From CAZGSG01 sp964528095 (GTDB lineage Bacteria > Bacteroidota > Bacteroidia > Chitinophagales > Chitinophagaceae), in NCBI GenBank assembly GCA_964528095.1, contig CAZGSG010000215.1:1-10057 (forward strand): 10,057 nucleotides of DNA, read 5' to 3'. A program made the translations under genes and the position numbers. The notes beneath the pieces were generated by a model that was not told the origin of the DNA, did no database searches, and saw only the letters and a program-made list of their open reading frames with translations. Below, in pieces: positions 7,563 through 10,057 of the stretch (within the stretch, counting starts at the first letter, position 1; the number at the start of each line of letters is the position of its first letter).

Positions 7563-7654
7563 AGGGAATTATGAAAAATATATACGAAATAATCCCCTAA
7601 TTAAACTAATTTTTTTAGCACAATATGTGCAAATATTTTTAGCCATAATTCCCT
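7563..7654. repeat. Long imperfect inverted repeat
   Basis: AGGGAATTATG (7563-7573) is perfectly complementary to CATAATTCCCT (7644-7654). After a three-base bulge the inner arms continue as AAAAATAT against ATATTTTT, giving a stem of about 19 pairs. A small inner hairpin GCACA-ATA-TGTGC (7618-7630) lies in the loop. It lies 57 bases before the small plus-strand gene at 7712. It may be a 5' leader structure, or a very short palindromic (MITE-like) insertion. Confidence 0.5.
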
Positions 7655-7711
7655 AATGATTGATATTTTCGGATAGATATCATAATTCTAAAAACAAAAC
7701 AATTACTCATC

Positions 7712-7858
7712 ATGGCTGGTAAAAAAGGGGAGTACACATCTTCTAAGATTGCTTCCAAAGCTTCAAAATTGTTATCAAATCCAAGTACTTCCAAAACTGT
7801 TAAGAGTGTAGCAGCATCTGCATTAACACAAACAAAAGGCAAGAGCAAGAAAAAATAG
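7712..7858 (+). CDS. Small lysine/serine-rich protein (48 aa)
   Basis: ATG at 7712 to TAG at 7856-7858 encodes 48 residues: MAGKKGEYTSSKIASKASKL, then LLSNPSTSKTVKSVAASAL and a tail ending KGKSKKK. It is very basic, with regularly placed K, S and A and no aromatic residue but one Tyr. This suggests a nucleic-acid-binding or disordered small protein. I recall similar short KKGEYTSSK-type hypothetical proteins from Bacteroidota, often in accessory regions, but cannot name a function. A clear intrinsic terminator begins 46 bases after the stop, which supports a real single-gene transcript. A longer minus-strand frame over the same bases (7639-7848) looks like a shadow. Confidence 0.7.
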   Translation: MAGKKGEYTSSKIASKASKLLSNPSTSKTVKSVAASALTQTKGKSKKK

Positions 7859-7903
7859 TGATTTGTCTTTTAAGTGCGAAATCTTATTTACAATGCGGTT
7901 GGT

Positions 7904-7943
7904 AAGTTGTGATGACTAAAGAGAGTCTACCACAACTTTTTTT
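7904..7943 (+). terminator. Rho-independent terminator of the small basic protein gene
   Basis: AAGTTGTG (7904-7911) pairs perfectly with CACAACTT (7931-7938). An inner GACT/AGTC pair (7914-7917, 7924-7927) adds to the stem. A run of seven T bases (7937-7943) overlaps and follows the right arm. It points rightward only, matching the plus-strand gene at 7712-7858. Confidence 0.75.
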
Positions 7944-7967
7944 ATTTACAAGTGCTTTTGGGGGAAA

Positions 7968-8279
7968 TTAAGATTTGAACAGCCTTGATATCCTTGGCAA
8001 TTTATTCGGATAAACCGGCCCTACTCTTGGTGGAACATAAGTAATGGTAAAAAAGGTCGCCAGGCTAAAAGGATCATTCACAAGCCTTGCCATAAGGATT
8101 TTGAACTCTTCGGGAGAATAGAAAGATTTATGCCGCGAATCAATGCCAAGCCTGTTTACCATTGCAGACATTGAAACATGATCCAGATAGTATTGAATGA
8201 TCTGTTCCGGAGATTTGTTCCAAAATGAACAAAGCACAGCAAAGTCTTCAGAAATGTTGATTACAAGTTTCCGGTGCAT
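7968..8279 (-). CDS. Hypothetical protein (103 aa), second of an overlapping pair
   Basis: The chosen start, ATG 8279, gives 103 residues beginning MHRKLVINISEDFAVLCSFW. An in-frame ATG at 8309 would add ten residues but deepen the overlap with the upstream gene. Residues 1-60 are a mix of strands and helices with SPEQIIQYYLDHVSMSAMVN; the end is basic and Pro-rich (RVGPVYPNKLPRISRLFKS). I recognise no family. It overlaps the end of the 104-residue gene by 19 bases, so the two are probably one translation unit. The pair lies between an integrase region and the small basic protein, typical of island cargo or regulatory genes. Confidence 0.55.
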   Translation of the reverse strand: MHRKLVINISEDFAVLCSFWNKSPEQIIQYYLDHVSMSAMVNRLGIDSRHKSFYSPEEFKILMARLVNDPFSLATFFTITYVPPRVGPVYPNKLPRISRLFKS

Positions 8280-8575
8280 GTACAGCGTTTTTGATATTCT
8301 ACATACCATTGCCTAATAATCTGTTTCCGTGCGGAAGCCAGTTTACTTCGGTCTGCTATTTTCTTTTCAACTTCAATTAAAAGCCTGAAGAAAAGCGCGG
8401 CGATTTCCTTTTTCAATTGAGAAGGTTCGTCAGGCATGCTTCCTCGTCTGCCGATCATTGTTTCGAACAACAATCCTGCAGTAGCCTGCGGATAAGTTTT
8501 TACGGTGAAATGCACTCCACAAATGCATAACTCCGTAATGAGCCGGTCAATGGCGGTTTCCGGCGCAATGTCCAA
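8261..8575 (-). CDS. Hypothetical protein (up to 104 aa), first of an overlapping pair
   Basis: The frame is open from a TTG at 8575, with a TGA a few codons upstream, to TAA at 8261. The region KKEIAALFFRLLIEVEKKIADRSKLASARKQIIRQWYVEYQKR is a strong amphipathic helix set with good coding character. The start is uncertain: no ATG occurs before the one preceding IGRRGSMPDE, and GTG at about 8516 is another choice. The first 71 bases lie antisense to the XRE-like ORF at 8505-8714, so at least one of the two 5' ends is probably annotated too long. No family recognised. Confidence 0.5.
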   Translation of the reverse strand: MDIAPETAIDRLITELCICGVHFTVKTYPQATAGLLFETMIGRRGSMPDEPSQLKKEIAALFFRLLIEVEKKIADRSKLASARKQIIRQWYVEYQKRCTCTGNL

Positions 8576-8714
8576 ATATCAGCTCATGAATGAGCCATCC
8601 ACCAAGTTACGCGCTGATGAACTTTATGTCATTGCCCTGGCCATTGACGTCAATCCCAGTGAAATGCTCGAAGCAGTATGCGGCCATCTGAAAAAAGGCG
8701 GTAAACTCAAATAA
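8505..8714 (+). CDS. Short XRE-like helix-turn-helix protein, possibly truncated
   Basis: The C-terminal half, STKLRADELYVIALAIDVNP followed by SEML, fits helices 4 and 5 of XRE/Cro-type DNA-binding domains (LRVDELY.IA.ALDV.PSELL). The segment before it (SVMSRSMAVSGAMSKYQL) could be the recognition helix-turn-helix. The 69-residue frame from GTG 8505 therefore holds most of a HTH but lacks the usual first helix; an ATG at 8568 gives 48 residues only. A TAA at 8493-8495 closes the frame upstream. It may be a compact regulator of the neighbouring genes or the 3' remnant of a regulator broken near 8570. Its 5' part overlaps the antisense 104-residue gene. Confidence 0.5.
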   Translation: MKCTPQMHNSVMSRSMAVSGAMSKYQLMNEPSTKLRADELYVIALAIDVNPSEMLEAVCGHLKKGGKLK

Positions 8715-8813
8715 TCAACAAGCCAGCAATCAAAAGGAATCCCTCGGGTAACCTTCATCGTTAGGAGGTAAAACTTCTAATCTCATTGTTCCAATTCAAT
8801 TTTGTGCGCTTTG

Positions 8814-9061
8814 ACATTTTTTGCTCCTTGCAATAAATAGAGCAAGGCTGAGTTTGTAAGCAGCTTTCTTGTATACTACTATACATCTTGCTCTTTGCTT
8901 AAAATGAAAAGTCATCCGATAGCATTAGTGTTGTCAACAACACTACATCTTGCTCTATGCAATCAAAAGCATAGTCAAGAGCATTTCCGGCATCATTTAG
9001 ATTATTGTTGTCGACAATTATACATCTTGCTCCACACCTTACAGGTGTTGGTCAAAACACC
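8814..9061. repeat. Tandem array of hairpin-bearing repeat units (about 4)
   Basis: The 12-mer TACATCTTGCTC recurs exactly at 8882-8893, 8944-8955 and 9021-9032 (steps of 62 and 77 bases), and a degenerate copy sits at 8813-8826. A palindrome precedes each exact copy: GTATA/TATAC (8871-8884), TAGTGTTG/CAACACTA (8926-8945), and TTGTCGACAA extended to 9003-9022. A second hairpin with a different stem follows the core: CCTTGC/GCAAGG (8826-8847), CTTT/AAAG (weak, 8893-8911), CTATGC/GCATAG (8955-8974) and ACACCT/AGGTGT (9034-9048). GTCA follows three of these hairpins. Stem sequences change while pairing is kept. This is not a CRISPR or a recognisable attC array. It lies downstream of the integrase and its terminator. 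Confidence 0.7.
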
Positions 9062-9066
9062 AAATC

Positions 9067-9120
9067 GGTTCAAATCAGATTAAGCTGAATACGTCATTAT
9101 GAAGTGAAAAAGTTTGAACC
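9067..9120. repeat. Short inverted repeat GGTTCAAA/TTTGAACC
   Basis: GGTTCAAA (9067-9074) is the exact reverse complement of TTTGAACC (9113-9120), spaced by 38 bases, between the hairpin array and the integrase terminator. It could be a recombinase or regulator binding pair; an 8-mer pair at this spacing can also occur by chance. Confidence 0.3.
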
Positions 9121-9125
9121 AAAAT

Positions 9126-9153
9126 AAAGCCGGGCTTTGGTTGGCCCGGCTTT
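9126..9153 (-). terminator. Strong terminator behind the integrase gene
   Basis: AAAGCCGGGC (9126-9135) pairs perfectly over ten bases with GCCCGGCTTT (9144-9153) around an 8-base loop. On the minus strand the stem is followed by TTTATTTTGG, so it terminates the integrase transcript 30 bases after its stop. The AAA/TTT flanks mean it may also work weakly in the other direction. Confidence 0.85.
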
Positions 9154-9183
9154 ACTTACTCAAATTGACAATAAAACCCTTCG

Positions 9184-10057
9184 CTATTCTTTGTTTAGTT
9201 TTTGCTGCAGAATGCTCATGTCCATTCCGATTTTCGTTTGCGTTACTCTTGCATAGATCATCGTTGTACTTAGCTTCGTATGTCCTAACATTTTACTGAT
9301 CGTTTCAATTGGTACTCCATTCATCAAAGTAACAGTTGTAGCAAAAGTGTGCCTGGCAATGTGAAAAGTAAGATCCTTTTTTATTTCGCAGATTCCGGCA
9401 ATTATTTTCAAACTGCGATTGATTTCCTGATTTGTGATTTTAGGGAATATACTGGCTGAGTTATTGATTTTATCGGCAGTCAGGTATTTTTGAAGAATCT
9501 TACCAGCAGCGGACAAAATCGGAACATTCACCACAACTTCAGTTTTCTCTCTTTTTGTTCTAATCCAGTTCAAACCATCGTTGCCGCTAACAATTTGATG
9601 ATCCTGCAAATTCATCACATCTACAAAGGCAAGTCCGGTATAACAACTAAAAACAAAAAAGTCACTGGTTCTTTGCAAAACTGAATTATCAAAGGTTTTA
9701 CTTTCAATGGCAGATAATTCTCTTTCCGTCAAAAAATCCCGTTCTGTTCTCTTAAACTTCAATTTGTAGTTTATGAACGGATCTTTAGCAATCCATTCAT
9801 TTTTTACCGCCCAGGAGACAATCTTCTTCAATCTCTCCAAATGCTTCATTGTTCCATTATTTGCACAGGGATCAAATTCTTTCAACGGAGTGGTTCTGAC
9901 GAAATATTCAAAATTGGTGATGAATTCGTAATTCAGTTGTTTTAATAAAATATCGCAGGCAGTGAATTGTTTTTGCAAAAATGCTTTCAGATATCGTTCT
10001 GTGGTGTAATAGTTTTTCATACTGCCTTTCTTCAATACTGTTATCATCATGGTATTG
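9184..10057 (-). CDS. Tyrosine recombinase / site-specific integrase, C-terminal part
   Basis: The frame is open to the right edge of the window, so the N-terminus, including most of the arm-binding domain, is missing; about 290 codons are visible. A core-binding (SAM-like) domain spans roughly residues 10-100, counted from ATG 10050. The catalytic domain follows: HIARHTF gives H230 and R233, LGH gives H257, and the nucleophile is Y266 in TTMIYARV. K166 or K169 in TKREKTEV is the likely catalytic Lys. The first Arg of the family is replaced by Ala (CYTGLAFVDV, A141). Bacteroidota conjugative-transposon integrases such as IntDOT likewise lack Arg I. The enzyme would integrate and excise a mobile element. 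The C-terminus (GMDMSILQQKLNKE) is typical of this group, so the end is intact. Confidence 0.93.
   Translation of the reverse strand, partial: NTMMITVLKKGSMKNYYTTERYLKAFLQKQFTACDILLKQLNYEFITNFEYFVRTTPLKEFDPCANNGTMKHLERLKKIVSWAVKNEWIAKDPFINYKLKFKRTERDFLTERELSAIESKTFDNSVLQRTSDFFVFSCYTGLAFVDVMNLQDHQIVSGNDGLNWIRTKREKTEVVVNVPILSAAGKILQKYLTADKINNSASIFPKITNQEINRSLKIIAGICEIKKDLTFHIARHTFATTVTLMNGVPIETISKMLGHTKLSTTMIYARVTQTKIGMDMSILQQKLNKE

Larger units (their letters stand above)
7224..7711. other. Intergenic stretch with hairpins and repeats
   Basis: No gene is seen. ATGATAA (7336-7342) pairs with TTATCAT (7360-7366) around a 17-base loop and is followed on the plus strand by CTTTGTG, a weak terminator candidate for the 7062-7223 ORF. 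Direct repeat copy B (7384-7443) and the long inverted repeat (7563-7654) follow and are listed separately. Confidence 0.4.

Noticed and set aside
7639..7848. 69-codon minus-strand ORF
   Set aside because: It is the antisense shadow of the 48-aa basic protein gene, which has better composition, an ATG start and a matching terminator.
8814..9061. CRISPR array
   Set aside because: The repeated core is only 12 bases, spacing is irregular (62 and 77), the spacers themselves contain related hairpins, and no cas gene is present.
8814..9061. Integron attC sites
   Set aside because: No GTTRRRY/RYYYAAC boxes, no cassette ORFs between units, and the integrase is not IntI-like.
8895..9083. 62-codon plus-strand ORF across the hairpin array
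   Set aside because: Its sequence is dictated by the TACATCTTGCTC repeats and palindromes; composition is odd (many His, Leu, Cys) and no family is suggested.
9034..9090. tRNA-like fragment (GGTTCAAATC T-loop pattern with a preceding 5-6 bp stem-loop)
   Set aside because: The T-stem has a mismatch, the anticodon-like loop has 6 or 8 bases instead of 7, and no D-arm, matching acceptor stem or CCA can be found.

Overview
The window looks like an accessory or genomic-island region of a Bacteroidota chromosome. This rests on the AT-rich composition, a Bacteroidota-type tyrosine recombinase, the lack of Shine-Dalgarno-like leaders, and remnants of an IS66-family insertion sequence. I see no housekeeping genes, rRNA or tRNA. 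Most coding is on the minus strand, so it is described here from high to low coordinates.

Right part (about 7.6-10.06 kb): the C-terminal part of a site-specific integrase runs off the right edge and ends at 9184, followed by a strong stem-loop terminator (9126-9153). Next is an unusual non-coding array (8814-9061) of about four hairpin-bearing units built on TACATCTTGCTC. Their stems differ in sequence but keep pairing. Beyond it lie an XRE-like helix-turn-helix ORF (plus strand) whose 5' end overlaps two small unknown minus-strand genes, then a 48-residue lysine/serine-rich protein gene (7712-7858, plus) with its own terminator and an inverted repeat upstream.

Central part (3.1-6.9 kb): a minus-strand operon with the make-up of a multi-component anti-phage or nucleic-acid-surveillance module. 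It encodes a 65-residue helical protein, a Rad50/SMC-like ATPase with a CPLC motif, and an AlbA_2 (Schlafen-like) protein. The ATPase frame is broken by one in-frame TAA between its Walker A half and its Walker B half. The frame is otherwise continuous, so this is a recent nonsense mutation, a sequencing error or a true split gene.

Left part (0-3.1 kb): after 437 bases without a convincing gene comes a 688-residue protein with possible PIN-like motifs, a coiled coil and two C-terminal membrane helices. It may be the effector of the same module or an independent gene. Directly behind its stop is a decayed IS66 fragment (tnpA and tnpB pieces). At the left edge a minus-strand terminator and an upstream hairpin compete for the same bases, as in an attenuator. 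Imperfect direct repeats at 69-125 and 7384-7443 bracket the whole 7.3 kb segment. Naming of the central system is inference; no database search was possible.
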